Shown here: piece by piece, positions 8,549-20,786 of the stretch
How the letters are laid out: every line of letters begins with the position of its first letter
Numbering within the stretch: the first letter of the stretch is position 1
Assembly (NCBI RefSeq): GCF_012911815.1
Contig: NZ_JAATNW010000004.1
Span: 62,001 to 126,000 of the forward strand
From: Alteromonas ponticola
GTDB taxonomy: Bacteria > Pseudomonadota > Gammaproteobacteria > Enterobacterales > Alteromonadaceae
Direction: 5' to 3'
DNA length: 64,000 nucleotides
Translations under genes and position numbers: made by a program
The notes under the pieces: generated by a model
Database searches by the model: none
What the model saw: the letters and a program-made list of their open reading frames with translations, nothing else
Told to the model about the DNA's origin: nothing

Positions 8549-10018
8549 TGTTTTGCTCCGACATAAATCTGCGTTGTAACGTATGGCTAGCCTGAATGGG
8601 GTCACCCGCTTTTAGAATAGCTGAAACTACAGCAACACCATTAACCCCGGTATTCACCACGGACGAAAAATTGGTTGAATTGATCCCTCCGATAGCAACG
8701 GTCGGGATGTTGCCGCAGTATTTTTTATATTCAACTAACCGTGCTATTCCCTGCGGGGCAGACGGCATCACTTTGGTGGTGGTCGCAAATATGTGACCCA
8801 AAGCGATATAAGACGGCTTCACTGGTAGGACTCTGGCGAGTTCAACATAACCATGGGTTGAAACGCCTAAGCGTAAACCCGCGCGGGCAATCGTAGATAA
8901 GTCGGCATCAATGAGATCTTCCTGGCCCAGATGGACGCCATATGCACCTGCTGCGATGGCTTCCTGCCAATAGTCGTTGATGAACAACTGACAACCCGTG
9001 CACTCAGTCACTGCAACCGCCTCTCTAATCTGCGACATAAGGTTTTTAACAGGAGCTTTAATTCTTAATTGAATGACTTTAATTCCAGTATGTAACAATC
9101 GCTTGATCCACTCAACACTGTCTACCACAGGGTAAATTCCGATATTGTTATCTATAAGAGGGGGAAACATGGCGGATGTCGAAATTTGAGCAGGACCGAC
9201 GTAAGGCAATAGGTGGGTAAACGTTGAATTTGACGTTAGAAGGCACTGCGATGGCTGTAGTTTATTCAGTTTGCGCATCATTGTGCTCTTGGCAAAACAC
9301 ACTGCATCGTCAAGGGTATGGCCTTTTATCAATGCAGCAGCCAGTGCACTGGCTAATCGGCAGCCGGTGCCACGTAAGGCAACTTTTTCGTAGCGCAACG
9401 AAGCAAAACTATGCTCGCCGGTGGAAGTAATCAACCAATCTGTCGCTTGATTATCCCAGTTCGCATGGCCCCCTTTTATCAATACAGCGTTAACCCCAGC
9501 CGCTAATAAGTGAGTTGCTGCATGTTTGGCCTCATCAGTGCCGTGTATCTCTAGCTGAGTTAACCAGCTTAACTCTTCGATATTTGGCGTAATAACATCA
9601 ATGTAGGGTAACAGTGATAAAATTGCAGCCGGTGTACAAGACGAAAGCTGCAAACCGGTGGTGGTGCTTAATACGGGGTCCATCACTACCTTGCAGGCAT
9701 CGTTATGTGAGCGTAGCTTGATGAGGGTATTAATCAGCGTATCTATCTGCGCATCATTGGCCAGCGCGCCTATTTTTATTACGTTGGGAGGCTCAGTCTG
9801 CTGACTGTTTATCTGCTGCTTAAACATCTCCAGACTCACCGCGGAGACACTCATTTTGGCGCCGCCGGAGGTTGAACTTAACGGTTGTGCAGTTAGCATA
9901 GTGGCAATGGGGCACACGTGCACCCCAAGCCGTTCGGCGGTAACGCAGTCGCGAGTGATTCCTGCGGCTCCGCTGGGGTCAAGGCCGCCAATACTCCACA
10001 TGGTAACGGGTTTGCCCA

Positions 10019-10019
<1 letters not shown>
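8538..10019 (-). CDS. thiDE: Fused HMP(-P) kinase and thiamine-phosphate synthase (ThiD-ThiE)
   Basis: This 493-residue bifunctional enzyme has two domains. Residues 1 to about 260 are ThiD, which phosphorylates hydroxymethylpyrimidine twice; GGLDPSGAAGI binds substrate and LRGTGCRLASALAAAL is the anion hole. Residues from about 285 are ThiE, which joins the pyrimidine and thiazole phosphates; FINDYWQEAIAAGAYGVHLG and ALGHIFATTTK carry phosphate and magnesium contacts. The linker is short. Its ATG shares a base with the thiC stop. ThiD-ThiE fusions are known in several lineages. Together with thiC, F, S, G and H it completes the route to thiamine phosphate; ThiL is not in this window. Confidence 0.95.
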
Positions 10020-11914
<1,895 letters not shown>

Positions 11915-11951
11915 TTATTGCTGGGTTAGAATGCTTGTCAGGAGTGGTTGT

Positions 11952-12005
11952 AAGATCAACGAAAATACACAGCGCAACAATGATCTTGCCACACAACTGT
12001 GTATT
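11952..12005 (-). promoter_or_regulatory. Riboswitch expression platform with alternative stems
   Basis: Between the TPP aptamer and thiC there are two overlapping inverted repeats. AATACACAG (11997-12005 read on the minus strand) pairs perfectly with CTGTGTATT (11964-11972). AAGATCA (11981-11987) pairs perfectly with TGATCTT (11952-11958). The two stems interlock, so they cannot form together in a simple fold, and the first touches the 3' edge of the aptamer. This is what a ligand-controlled switch needs. No T-tract follows, so control may act at translation or through Rho. Confidence 0.6.
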
Positions 12006-12008
12006 CAC

Positions 12009-12102
12009 CTTGTTCCCTTCGCAGGTATTAGCCTGATCAGGTTCAACGGATCCCGTATTCACGGTCTCAGCTTTGGTGCACTGCCCAAAGCACTCCGACA
12101 AG
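12009..12102 (-). promoter_or_regulatory. TPP riboswitch (THI element)
   Basis: On the minus strand the leader contains the conserved GCTGAGA and GTTGAACCTGATCAGG, then TAATACC and GCGAAGGGAA, in the order of the thi-box aptamer. The closing P1 stem can form between CTTGT (12098-12102) and ACAAG (12009-12013). It lies about 105 bases upstream of thiC. Binding of thiamine pyrophosphate is expected to turn the thi operon off. Confidence 0.95.
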
Positions 12103-12230
12103 TAGTTTTAATTCAGTATAAAGATGCTAAGCGAAAAAAATCAACCTTTGTAAAGATGAAATTTGCAATTCGCTGTAAATAGGCTATTGCTTTAACTGTA
12201 GTTTTTTGTTGTGCAATTAAAGGATAGAAG

Positions 12231-12584
12231 ATGAATAAATATAGCAAATTGGCTTTGGCAGCGTGTACCGCCTGGCTTTTTTCGAGTACCACCTATGCAG
12301 GGAGTCATAATGATATTGATTGGGATACTACAGAGTTTTCAACAGAAACGTATTGCTTGTTGAAAAGCGAGAATGTGGACCCCCGATATTTAAAAGCTTA
12401 TGCAAAACGGTTGGGTGAAAAGCCCAGTAGAAAAACCTGCAACGCGTTTAACGAATTTGCAGAGTCAGTCACACCACGTGACTGGAATTACCAGCAGAAC
12501 AGACCTTACCCTGGCAGCGTGATCAAGCTATCGCCAAATCAGGTTGAAAAGTTGAGAGAGGCTAAAAAAAGCAAGGCGAACTGA
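12231..12584 (+). CDS. Small secreted protein of unknown function
   Basis: This 117-residue protein is not recognised. A signal peptide is clear: MNKYSKLALAACTAWLFSSTTYA followed by GSHND, with cleavage likely after TYA. The mature part is about 94 residues with two cysteines (ETYCLLKS and RKTCNAF) that could form a disulfide in the periplasm. It ends in a basic tail (KLREAKKSKAN). An ATG with AAAGGA upstream supports the start, and a strong terminator follows at 12599. It is divergent from the thi riboswitch and shares no obvious function with its neighbours. Confidence 0.75.
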   Translation: MNKYSKLALAACTAWLFSSTTYAGSHNDIDWDTTEFSTETYCLLKSENVDPRYLKAYAKRLGEKPSRKTCNAFNEFAESVTPRDWNYQQNRPYPGSVIKLSPNQVEKLREAKKSKAN

Positions 12585-12598
12585 TTTACTGTGCGCTA

Positions 12599-12625
12599 GA
12601 AAGCCTGATCCTCTTTCAGGCTTTC
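12599..12625. terminator. Bidirectional intrinsic terminator
   Basis: GAAAGCCTGA and TCAGGCTTTC form a perfect 10-base stem around a 7-base loop between the convergent small secreted protein gene and hemY. T-rich bases follow on the plus side. Confidence 0.75.
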
Positions 12626-12626
12626 T

Positions 12627-13796
12627 TTAGCTCACGGAAAAGCCCTGTTTATACAGCGATAACGCCTGAACATTGTCTTCCCTACGCTCACTGATTTTTG
12701 CCAGCATCAATAAATCTTCTTTATTCTCAGCCAGTTTAACCGATTTCATCAGCGCTTTTTCTGCAAGTACATCGTCATTCGCATTAAAGGCAATATGACC
12801 TAACGTAGAGTAGTAGCTGGCATTGGTATCGTCCTGTTTAATCCATTCCTCCAGTAACCGCACTGATGACGCGGGGTTAGGCAGATAAAGATCTTTCATT
12901 AACGGAAACAAATACTGGTTCGGTCCTTTGCGCTGCCATTCTACTAAACAGGATTGGGCATCCTGGTGCATACCCTGTTCAAGTAACTGACGAACATAGG
13001 CGCAGCGATAAGCATCATCGGTACGTAGTCTGCGTGGTAATGTATCCCAGTGAGATTTAAGTTCTGCGGCACCATGTTTGCTCGCGATTTCGGCAAATTT
13101 ACCTTTGGCTATGCGCTGTGCCCATAAGACGTAGTCGTCTTTAAGCACGGGCTTCCAGTGAGGTAGCTGTGTTTGCAATTCCTGCCAGTGACCCAACCGG
13201 GCCAACACTTCGGTTTTTAACTTGATCACCTGCTTGTGCTTAGCGTGTTTGGGGTCAAGCGCTTCTAGCCGTTTAAGCGCGCTTTCATCCTTGCCTTCTT
13301 CTAAGTCAAGCCGCGTCAGCACCAATTCGGCGGCAAGGGTTGAATGAGCATACTCGCTTGCCTGTTCCAGTAAGGCGCGCATGCGGTCCTTCTCATCAAG
13401 ATGACGCGCAACCTGTGCTGCGGCCAGATAGTTTACGCCATCAAAGTCACCGTCGGTGGTTTTGCTGAAAGAGGTTTTTGCTTCTTTGAGTTCGCCTTCG
13501 GCCAGGGCCTGAAATCCACGATAGAAAGCCCGTTGACGCTTGCGCTTGCCCCAACTGCCAAACCAGTGGTGGGAGCCGCGAAACACACTCCACACGCGCT
13601 TAAGAAGGTAACGTAGTAGATAAAGAAGTACTGCTGCTACGATCAGACTGATAACAAGGCTCACCACCGTCATCTCAATGGTTAATGTGCCCATGGCGAT
13701 AAGCACGTAGCCTTTATCGCCAATTACCTCAGGCGCCACAATCATGGCGGCAAGTAACAATGCTATTGAAACGCCCGCAATTATCAGCCATTTCAT
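12627..13796 (-). CDS. hemY: HemY-like inner-membrane TPR protein
   Basis: This 389-residue protein has two N-terminal membrane helices (LIIAGVSIALLLAAMIVAP and VVSLVISLIVAAVLLYLL), then helical TPR-like repeats. This is the proteobacterial HemY of the hemCDXY operon, unrelated to the Bacillus protoporphyrinogen oxidase of the same name. Its biochemical role is unsettled; it is linked to late haem or porphyrin handling. ATG and the hemX stop overlap by 4 bases (ATGA), indicating coupling. Confidence 0.92.
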   Translation of the reverse strand: MKWLIIAGVSIALLLAAMIVAPEVIGDKGYVLIAMGTLTIEMTVVSLVISLIVAAVLLYLLRYLLKRVWSVFRGSHHWFGSWGKRKRQRAFYRGFQALAEGELKEAKTSFSKTTDGDFDGVNYLAAAQVARHLDEKDRMRALLEQASEYAHSTLAAELVLTRLDLEEGKDESALKRLEALDPKHAKHKQVIKLKTEVLARLGHWQELQTQLPHWKPVLKDDYVLWAQRIAKGKFAEIASKHGAAELKSHWDTLPRRLRTDDAYRCAYVRQLLEQGMHQDAQSCLVEWQRKGPNQYLFPLMKDLYLPNPASSVRLLEEWIKQDDTNASYYSTLGHIAFNANDDVLAEKALMKSVKLAENKEDLLMLAKISERREDNVQALSLYKQGFSVS

Positions 13797-14986
13797 ATTG
13801 CACTCTCTCCCTGACCAAATACGTTTTTAACCCGTTGTTCAAGCAGGCTTTCCAAGGGGGCCTGAGCAGCCAGTTTATTCGGTAACTCTTTGCTCACATC
13901 CGTATCTTGCAGATTCTCAAGGCCGCTGATCATACCCGCAACCTTGCTGTCATCCTGATCGAATTTCTGTTTTAGTAACGTCAACGCGTTTGTCAGCGAC
14001 TGCTGATAGAGCGTATGTTCAGCGCCCATTGCTGCCGACTGCGCCTGCATAAGCGCCAACTTCAGTTGCTCTCGATTGAGCCATTGCTGCTGCTCGCTCA
14101 TTAGTGGCTCAACTGGCGTGTCAGTGCGCTTAACACTGATAAAATCATCTACCAGCGCGCGCCACACGCGCTTGATATTCGCTTTCCAGTCATCCACCGA
14201 ACCAGATACATCTTCCTGAGTAGGGTCAGCGGGGCGTTCAAAAGTGTCCAGCGGCAATTTATCGATTTGGGGCAGCAAGCCTGAAATCGCTAACGCAACT
14301 GATGTACGTGATACCGGATTGACTTGTTGCAGTGTTTGAATATCTTCAGCAATCAAAGCGCGAACAGGCAACACGGAAGGATCAGATAGCGACTTCAATC
14401 GTTTGTCGGCGTTGACCAGTAACATGATGGCGGTGCGAATATCGCGCTCCAGCCAGACTTTACGGCCGGCCATTCTTACCAGGTAATCTGCTTCCGCTAT
14501 GAGCCAGTCAGAAGGGCGCTTACCTTCCAAATCACGTAATTGGCGTAATGCTGACTCTGTTTGCTGTTGCATCGTGCGACTGCTATCACTTAAGTCATTA
14601 ACTGCTCGCGCCAGCTCCTGGCGGCTTTGCTCGAACTCTCGCAGTTGCTGTTGTAACGCTGCATTTTCCTGATTAAGTTTTTCAAGACGTGCGCGTTGAT
14701 TTTCCTGGTCCTGAAGTAATTGGCCTTGTGTTTTGACCAGATTTTCCTGATTGTCCTGTTTGTTATGGATAAACCAATAACCAGCTCCGCCGACGCCAGC
14801 AACACCCAGCAGGCATATCACTATCATGATCCACAGCATGGTCCGCGAACGCGCTTTGGGGGTTGTACTGTTCTCGGCCTTTTGCTTAGGCTGGGAAGAA
14901 GGATGGGTTTCGCGCTTACCGGTCACCTTACCTTCAATGGCCGGTAATGCCGACGCTTCCTTGTTATTGTCTTTGTTATCTGCCAT
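13793..14986 (-). CDS. hemX: HemX-like membrane protein (putative uroporphyrinogen-III C-methyltransferase family)
   Basis: This 397-residue single-pass membrane protein has a hydrophilic N terminus, a helix at about residues 50-70 (MLWIMIVICLLGVAGVGGAG) and a Gln/Glu-rich coiled coil. A conserved region begins at DWLIAEADYLVRMAGRKVWL. Databases often label it a methyltransferase, but no SAM-binding motif is visible, and a scaffold role with HemY is more likely. The start is the ATG of MADNKD, which overlaps the hemD stop (TGATG). A longer reading to 15013 lies inside hemD and is rejected. Confidence 0.92.
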   Translation of the reverse strand: MADNKDNNKEASALPAIEGKVTGKRETHPSSQPKQKAENSTTPKARSRTMLWIMIVICLLGVAGVGGAGYWFIHNKQDNQENLVKTQGQLLQDQENQRARLEKLNQENAALQQQLREFEQSRQELARAVNDLSDSSRTMQQQTESALRQLRDLEGKRPSDWLIAEADYLVRMAGRKVWLERDIRTAIMLLVNADKRLKSLSDPSVLPVRALIAEDIQTLQQVNPVSRTSVALAISGLLPQIDKLPLDTFERPADPTQEDVSGSVDDWKANIKRVWRALVDDFISVKRTDTPVEPLMSEQQQWLNREQLKLALMQAQSAAMGAEHTLYQQSLTNALTLLKQKFDQDDSKVAGMISGLENLQDTDVSKELPNKLAAQAPLESLLEQRVKNVFGQGESAI

Positions 14987-15702
14987 CAGGACTCCCAGTT
15001 TTCGTGTACCCATTTGATAAGCGCTGCATCATTGGCGCCTTGTGCAATTCCAACCGACTTCACCCCATAAGAAATCAGGGTGTTGGCTATGCGTTGGCTT
15101 ACCGTTAACCAGGGAACACTGGTTAACTTATCTGAATCATAATATGTAAATAACGGCGTTGCCATTTCTACACTCGTTGTAATAATGCCTTTTACGTCAG
15201 CCCATTGCCATTGGTTTGATTCTTCAGGCGGAGAAAGTGGAATACGTCGATAAACGGCCAGTTCAGCTGTCGGAATTCCTATTTCTGTTAAACTTTCAGC
15301 AAGATACTCTCTGCCGCCTTCGCCTTTAATGATAACCGCCTGACAATTCTTTGCATTTTTCATCGTCAACAAATTCATCATCCCTTCGGATGTAGGAACA
15401 TCTGGCGCGATTACGTTAAAACCCTGTTCACGCAGGCGCTTTGCCGTAGAGGAACCGATGGCAGCGCACCGGGCCTTGATGTCACTGACTGAGAGGGTGC
15501 TGGCAAAGACGTCAGCCGCAAAGGTGCTGGTGACGATAAGCCAGTCATTGACAGATAATTTAGTAACGGTCTGGCTTTGCACTGTTGAAAAAGGTAACGC
15601 TTGTATATCAACAGTAGCAATGCCGGTAACCGCGATTCCCTGCGCTAAAAATTGCTCACAACTGGCAGCTAACTTAGGGCGTGGACGCGTGAGCAGGTAC
15701 AT
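14986..15702 (-). CDS. hemD: Uroporphyrinogen-III synthase
   Basis: This 238-residue enzyme closes and inverts ring D of hydroxymethylbilane to give uroporphyrinogen III, the branch point to haem and sirohaem. The family is poorly conserved. The N-terminal YLLTRPRPK, a central AIGSSTAKRLREQGFNVIAPDVPTSEGM and VIIKGEGGREYLAESL fit HemD. It lies 2 bases after hemC and overlaps hemX by one base, the normal gammaproteobacterial order. Confidence 0.95.
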   Translation of the reverse strand: MYLLTRPRPKLAASCEQFLAQGIAVTGIATVDIQALPFSTVQSQTVTKLSVNDWLIVTSTFAADVFASTLSVSDIKARCAAIGSSTAKRLREQGFNVIAPDVPTSEGMMNLLTMKNAKNCQAVIIKGEGGREYLAESLTEIGIPTAELAVYRRIPLSPPEESNQWQWADVKGIITTSVEMATPLFTYYDSDKLTSVPWLTVSQRIANTLISYGVKSVGIAQGANDAALIKWVHENWES

Positions 15703-15704
15703 AT

Positions 15705-16640
15705 CTAGCTCAACGTGGCCAGGATCTTGCCTGCCCCTTGCTTGAGCAGGGCGTCAGCAACTTCGGTGCCCAATTCTTCCGCGCGTGACGCACTTCCAGT
15801 CGCACTAGCGAACAGTAATTCGGTGCCATCAGGTTTACCAACCATACCAGTAATGGTAAGTGAGTCTTCACTTATAGTTGCAAAGCTGCCAATAGGAACC
15901 TGGCAACCGCCTTCCAGTCGGGCATTCATCGCACGCTCGGCACGCACACGAATGGACGTGGTGTCATGATTTAATTTACCCAGCAACGTAATCAATTCCT
16001 GATCGTCGTTACGGCATTCTATGCCAACCGCGCCCTGGCCAACTGCTGGCAATGAGATGTCAGCGGGAATGGGCTGGGTAATCCGATGCGCCATATCCAG
16101 CCTTATCAGGCCCGCAGACGCCAGAATGATGGCATCGTACTGACCAGCGTCCAGTTTAGCCAAACGGGTATTTACATTGCCGCGTAAATCCCGAATATCC
16201 AAATCCGGGCGATAGCGTCTGATCTGGCACTGTCGACGTAGACTGGATGTACCGACAATGGCGCCCTGGGGAAGAGCGTCTATAGTTGAATAGCTGTTGG
16301 AGACGAATGCATCGAAGGGATTTTCACGCTCGCAAATGGCATACAGCCCAAACGCTTCAGGAAAGGCAACAGGCACATCTTTCATTGAATGCACTGCAAT
16401 ATCAGCGCGTCCTTCCAGCATGGCGATTTCCAGTTCCTTAATAAATAAACCTTTACCACCAATTTTGGCCAGCGGCGTATCCAGGATCTTGTCACCCTGC
16501 GTACTCATAGGTACAAGCTCTACACTGAGCGTTGGATAATGATGCTCAAGCTGGCTTTTAACATAGTTGGCCTGCCATAACGCCAACGCGCTTTTACGTG
16601 TAGCGATACGGATGGGGCGGGAAAATGCGGTCGTGGACAT
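15705..16640 (-). CDS. hemC: Hydroxymethylbilane synthase (porphobilinogen deaminase)
   Basis: This 311-residue cytosolic enzyme polymerises four porphobilinogens into hydroxymethylbilane. Diagnostic blocks are [14 protein letters not shown] at the N terminus, [17 protein letters not shown] and EGGCQVPIG, whose cysteine holds the dipyrromethane cofactor. Length is standard. It starts 37 bases after the esterase gene on the same strand, so the hem genes may be transcribed partly from the esterase promoter. Confidence 0.97.
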   Translation of the reverse strand: MSTTAFSRPIRIATRKSALALWQANYVKSQLEHHYPTLSVELVPMSTQGDKILDTPLAKIGGKGLFIKELEIAMLEGRADIAVHSMKDVPVAFPEAFGLYAICERENPFDAFVSNSYSTIDALPQGAIVGTSSLRRQCQIRRYRPDLDIRDLRGNVNTRLAKLDAGQYDAIILASAGLIRLDMAHRITQPIPADISLPAVGQGAVGIECRNDDQELITLLGKLNHDTTSIRVRAERAMNARLEGGCQVPIGSFATISEDSLTITGMVGKPDGTELLFASATGSASRAEELGTEVADALLKQGAGKILATLS

Positions 16641-16677
16641 GAAATTCTCTATTTCGGAGTTTACGATTAACTATCAG

Positions 16678-17355
16678 CTATTGAAGCGGTAACACACGAT
16701 TGATGAACGCAGAAATATCATTGATTTCTGCCATGCATACGTTGTGTTGCATATTGTACGTGTGCCACGTGCAATTATAGCCATTTTCTTTAAGTACCTT
16801 AAACGCGGTATTACCCAGAAATGCCGGTACCACCTCATCTTGCTCTCCGTGAGCGACGAATATTGGCGTTTGCTTGTTGGCTGCGTGCGCTTCACCCGCT
16901 AGTTTTTCGGGCTCGCACATATAGGTTGAAAGTGCCATGATGCCAGCCAGGCTCTGATTAAAGCGCGTACCTTCATGTAAGGCAATGACGCCACCCTGAG
17001 AAAAGCCAGCTAGCAGGATGCGGTTTGCCGGAATGCCATTGGTAATCTGTTTCTCGATCAACCGACGCACTTGAGCGGACGACTCAACCACGCCAGTGAC
17101 GTCAGCGCGACTATTAAAATCCAGCGACTTGATGTCGTACCAGGCGCGCATGCGCATGCCGCCATTGATAGTAACCGGGCGTTCTGGTGCGTGCGGAAAG
17201 ATGAAGCGGATGCGGTGGGACTGTGGCAGTGCCAGTTGCGACACAATGGGAGCAAAACCGTGACCGGAATCCCCTAATCCATGCATCCAGATCACGCAGG
17301 CGTCAGCGTCCTGGCTTGGATTAACTTCAACAAAAGGGAGCAAAGAGTCTGACAT
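16678..17355 (-). CDS. Carboxylesterase / phospholipase family alpha/beta hydrolase
   Basis: This 225-residue serine hydrolase has the nucleophile elbow in LAGFSQGGVIAL, the Asp region in FVAHGEQDEVVP and the His in TWHTYNMQHNVCM. The N-terminal WMHGLGDSGHGF matches the family of Pseudomonas carboxylesterase and acyl-protein thioesterases, which cut short acyl esters. No signal peptide is seen. The ATG at 17355 has AGGA 9 bases upstream; the longer reading to 17412 is unsupported. It is divergent from gmk and upstream of hemC. Confidence 0.92.
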   Translation of the reverse strand: MSDSLLPFVEVNPSQDADACVIWMHGLGDSGHGFAPIVSQLALPQSHRIRFIFPHAPERPVTINGGMRMRAWYDIKSLDFNSRADVTGVVESSAQVRRLIEKQITNGIPANRILLAGFSQGGVIALHEGTRFNQSLAGIMALSTYMCEPEKLAGEAHAANKQTPIFVAHGEQDEVVPAFLGNTAFKVLKENGYNCTWHTYNMQHNVCMAEINDISAFINRVLPLQ

Positions 17356-17506
17356 GGCAGTGTTCCTAATTACATAAAATAAATGCGAATGCGATAACAA
17401 AAAAACATACAACAGCGAAAAAAGTAAATATTTACGGCTTTATAGCAGGTTATGCTACCATTGCTTTTGAAAATCACCACCACTAGATAACATTGTTGTA
17501 CTGAAT

Positions 17507-18151
17507 ATGGCATCATTACTTGGCAATTTATTCATCCTCGCAGCGCCGTCCGGAGCGGGAAAATCCAGCCTGATCAAAGCGCTATTGGAAAAACATGATG
17601 ATTGCCCAGACTATCCGTTACAAGTCTCGGTATCCCACACCACCCGAAAACCACGTCCCGGCGAAGTCGATGGTGTTCATTATCACTTTGTTAGTCGTGA
17701 GCAGTTCGAAACCCTGATCGAGCAAGGCGTGTTTTTTGAGTATGCCGAAGTGTTTGGCAACTATTACGGCACTTCGCGGGTCACCATCGAACAAACGCTG
17801 CATCGCGGTATCGATGTGTTTCTGGATATCGATTGGCAAGGCGCGCGACAGGTGAAAAAAATTCTACCGGATACCTGCAGTATTTTTATCTTACCGCCTT
17901 CCATACAAACACTCCGTGAACGTTTGAGTAAACGTGGTCAGGATTCTGATGATGTGATCGAAAGCCGGATGAATGAGGCGGTCGCGGAAATGTCGCATTT
18001 TGGTGAATTCGACTATGTGCTGATCAACGATGATTTCTCCACCGCGCTGTCTGAGCTGGAGGCGCTGGTGTGCACTCAGCGTCTACGCACTAAAAAACAG
18101 GCACTGCGTAATGTTGATTTACTTAGCCAGTTAGTGGGTAACCACAATTAA
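17507..18151 (+). CDS. gmk: Guanylate kinase
   Basis: This 214-residue enzyme phosphorylates GMP to GDP. The P-loop [15 protein letters not shown] is at the N terminus, followed by [20 protein letters not shown], which binds GMP, and a lid region. Length is normal. It opens the gmk-rpoZ-spoT block typical of gammaproteobacteria, linking GTP supply and alarmone metabolism. Confidence 0.98.
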   Translation: MASLLGNLFILAAPSGAGKSSLIKALLEKHDDCPDYPLQVSVSHTTRKPRPGEVDGVHYHFVSREQFETLIEQGVFFEYAEVFGNYYGTSRVTIEQTLHRGIDVFLDIDWQGARQVKKILPDTCSIFILPPSIQTLRERLSKRGQDSDDVIESRMNEAVAEMSHFGEFDYVLINDDFSTALSELEALVCTQRLRTKKQALRNVDLLSQLVGNHN

Positions 18152-18176
18152 TATTTGAGTTGTACAAAATAAGGGC

Positions 18177-18205
18177 TACACCTTAACACTTAACAGGTGT
18201 ATACT
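18177..18205 (+). promoter_or_regulatory. Possible rpoZ promoter with overlapping dyad
   Basis: A perfect 7-base inverted repeat, TACACCT and AGGTGTA, overlaps a TATACT -10-like box at 18200-18205, about 47 bases before rpoZ. The -35 match 17 bases upstream (TACACC) is poor. The dyad could bind a regulator or form a hairpin. Confidence 0.35.
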
Positions 18206-18251
18206 GTGCGGCCGTTTTTTATATTCGCACTAATCAATTTCGGAGATATAC

Positions 18252-18524
18252 ATGGCTCGCGTAACCGTAGAAGATGCCGTAGACAAAATTGGCAACCGTT
18301 TTGACCTGGTTTTGGTCGCTGCACGCCGTGCTCGCCAATTAGCAACTGAAGGCAAAGATCCAATGGTAGATGTTGCGAATGACAAGCCTACCGTAACTGC
18401 TTTACGCGAAATTGAAGCAGGTTTCGTTACTACCAAAACGTTGGAAGAAGACGAGATGCGTGATCAGGAACAGCAGGAACGCGCTGAGTTTGCATCGGTT
18501 GCAAATATTCTTTCTGAGCAATAA
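18252..18524 (+). CDS. rpoZ: RNA polymerase omega subunit
   Basis: This 90-residue subunit stabilises the beta-prime subunit and forms part of a ppGpp site on RNA polymerase. [30 protein letters not shown] is the conserved N-terminal half, including the RAR motif. GGAGA lies just upstream of the ATG. It sits between gmk and spoT, with a terminator-like hairpin after it. Confidence 0.98.
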   Translation: MARVTVEDAVDKIGNRFDLVLVAARRARQLATEGKDPMVDVANDKPTVTALREIEAGFVTTKTLEEDEMRDQEQQERAEFASVANILSEQ

Positions 18525-18549
18525 GCAGTTTAGTAAGTTGCCAGATACG

Positions 18550-18581
18550 AACGCCAGTGAGTTACTTTTCGCTGGCGTTTT
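18550..18581 (+). terminator. Intrinsic terminator or attenuator between rpoZ and spoT
   Basis: AACGCCAGTG and CGCTGGCGTT form a 10-base stem with one G-U pair and a 10-base loop, ending in a short T run. It would let rpoZ be expressed above spoT, or require a separate spoT promoter. Confidence 0.65.
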
Positions 18582-18651
18582 GGCATTGGCAATACCACTT
18601 TTTCTTCGTATCCTTTAATTAGTTACCATAAATTGCGGAAGCCTCAGTTCT

Positions 18652-20760
18652 GTGTACTTATTTGAAGGGCTAAAACAAAAACTTTCTGAATATCTGTCAC
18701 CAGAGCGGGTGTTACTGGTGCAGGAAGCGTTTGCTTTGGCAAAAGATGCCCACGATGGCCAGATGCGCTCCAGTGGGGATCCCTACATTACCCATCCGGT
18801 GGCAGTGGCTGGCATTCTTGCTGATATGCATCTTGACCACGAAACCATTATGGCGGCGTTGTTACACGACGTTATAGAAGACACCCACTACAGCTTTGAC
18901 GACTTGTCCAGTAAATTTGGTCAGACGGTGGCTGAGCTGGTGGAAGGCGTGAGCAAGCTGGATAAAATAGAGTTCAGTACCAAACAGGAAGCCCAGGCGG
19001 AAAACTTTCGCAAGATGATGATGGCGATGGTTCAGGATATTCGGGTGATCCTGATTAAACTGGCCGACCGCACGCACAATATGCGCACATTAGGTTCGCT
19101 GCGACCCGTCAAGCGACGCCGGATTGCGCTTGAAACCCTCGAAATTTATGCGCCTATTGCTCACCGTTTAGGTATTCACGACATCAAAAACGAGCTGGAA
19201 GATCTTGGTTTCCTGGCCATGTATCCCATGCGTCACCGCGCATTAAAGTCGGCCGTTAAACAGGCCCGTGGTAATCGCAAAGAAATTATCGACAATATCC
19301 GCCAGGAACTGTCTACCCGCTTGCTTGAGCATAAAATCGAAGGCGAAGTTATCGGTCGCGAAAAACATCTGTATTCCATTTATCGCAAAATGAAGAATAA
19401 GGAGCTGATGTTTAACGAGGTCATGGATATCTATGCGTTTCGGATCCTGGTGGAGTCGGTAGACAACTGTTATCGCTCATTAGGCGCAATGCACAGCCTG
19501 TATAAACCCATTGAGAACCGCTTTAAAGACTATATTGCCATTCCCCGCACCAACGGTTACCAGTCATTGCATACCTCCTTAGTGGGGCCGCACGGTATTC
19601 CAGTTGAAGTGCAAATTCGCACCCGCGCCATGGACCAAATGGCCGATAAAGGGGTTGCCGCGCATTGGTTATACAAGTCACCGGGTGACAGTGATACCAC
19701 CGCTCAGTTACGTGCGCGCAAGTGGATGCAAACGTTGCTTGAGTTACAGCAAAGTGCGAGTACCTCGTTCGAATTCATCGAATCAGTTAAAACAGATCTG
19801 TTTCCGGAAGAAATCTACGTGTTTACGCCTGATGGCCGCATTATTGAGCTACCCATGGGCGCTACCGCGGTTGATTTTGCCTATGCGGTGCATTCAGATA
19901 TTGGTAACACTTGCGTTGGGGTGCGCGTTGAGCGCCGAAACTACAGTTTGAGCAAACCGTTAGAAAACGGCCAGACAGTAGAGATTATCACTTCGCCTAA
20001 GGCTAAGCCGAATGCCAACTGGCTCAACTTTGTCGTCAGTGCGCGGGCACGCACCCGAATTCGACAGTATTTGCGCAAACAGCATTCACAAGAAGCGGTC
20101 AACATGGGTAATCGCCTACTACGGCATGCTCTGGGATCAGTGAAACTGGACGATATTACACAGGAAGATATCGACCGTGTGGTGGCTGAAACCAAGCATC
20201 ACTCTTTTGATGATTTGTTGGTGGATATTGGTTTAGGTAATGAACTTAGCGCCATCGTCGCCCGCCGTTTGCTTGGGGACAGCGCTGAAATCCCAGATCG
20301 TAAAGGTAATGTCGCAATCCGTGGCACAGAAGGACTGTTGGTCCACTACTCACGTTGTTGTCACCCCATTCCTGATGATGAAATTATCGCCGTACTCAGC
20401 CCGGGTCGCGGAATGACTATCCACCAGACGGGCTGTAAAAACATTCGCAAGCTTACCCGTGAAGAACCCCAACGGGTACTGCCGATGCAATGGGACGACA
20501 AACCGCAGGGTGAATTTAAAGCCGCATGCCGTATCGAGTTGTATAACCATCAAGGTACACTGGCTACGCTGACTAATATGATTTCAAGTTGTGATTCGAA
20601 TGTAATTGGTCTGCAAACTGAAGAAAAAGAAAGTAATATTTATTTTGTCGATATCGAACTGACTACCCACAATCGCGTACATCTTGCTCGCATTATGAAA
20701 AAGATTAGAACCATGCCTGAAGTGCAAAGAGTTTCACGTCACAGTCAGTCTCGTAACTAA
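18652..20760 (+). CDS. spoT: Bifunctional (p)ppGpp synthetase/hydrolase SpoT
   Basis: This 702-residue cytosolic regulator makes and degrades the stringent-response alarmones. The HD hydrolase domain carries [14 protein letters not shown]. The synthetase domain carries [19 protein letters not shown] and EVQIRT. A TGS domain follows ([27 protein letters not shown] is its start), then a region with [10 protein letters not shown] and a C-terminal ACT domain. The start is GTG at 18652, giving MYLFEGLK, the usual SpoT beginning. An intact HD domain separates it from RelA. Confidence 0.97.
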   Translation: MYLFEGLKQKLSEYLSPERVLLVQEAFALAKDAHDGQMRSSGDPYITHPVAVAGILADMHLDHETIMAALLHDVIEDTHYSFDDLSSKFGQTVAELVEGVSKLDKIEFSTKQEAQAENFRKMMMAMVQDIRVILIKLADRTHNMRTLGSLRPVKRRRIALETLEIYAPIAHRLGIHDIKNELEDLGFLAMYPMRHRALKSAVKQARGNRKEIIDNIRQELSTRLLEHKIEGEVIGREKHLYSIYRKMKNKELMFNEVMDIYAFRILVESVDNCYRSLGAMHSLYKPIENRFKDYIAIPRTNGYQSLHTSLVGPHGIPVEVQIRTRAMDQMADKGVAAHWLYKSPGDSDTTAQLRARKWMQTLLELQQSASTSFEFIESVKTDLFPEEIYVFTPDGRIIELPMGATAVDFAYAVHSDIGNTCVGVRVERRNYSLSKPLENGQTVEIITSPKAKPNANWLNFVVSARARTRIRQYLRKQHSQEAVNMGNRLLRHALGSVKLDDITQEDIDRVVAETKHHSFDDLLVDIGLGNELSAIVARRLLGDSAEIPDRKGNVAIRGTEGLLVHYSRCCHPIPDDEIIAVLSPGRGMTIHQTGCKNIRKLTREEPQRVLPMQWDDKPQGEFKAACRIELYNHQGTLATLTNMISSCDSNVIGLQTEEKESNIYFVDIELTTHNRVHLARIMKKIRTMPEVQRVSRHSQSRN

Positions 20761-20786
20761 AGCGCAACACTAAAACAGGAACTATT

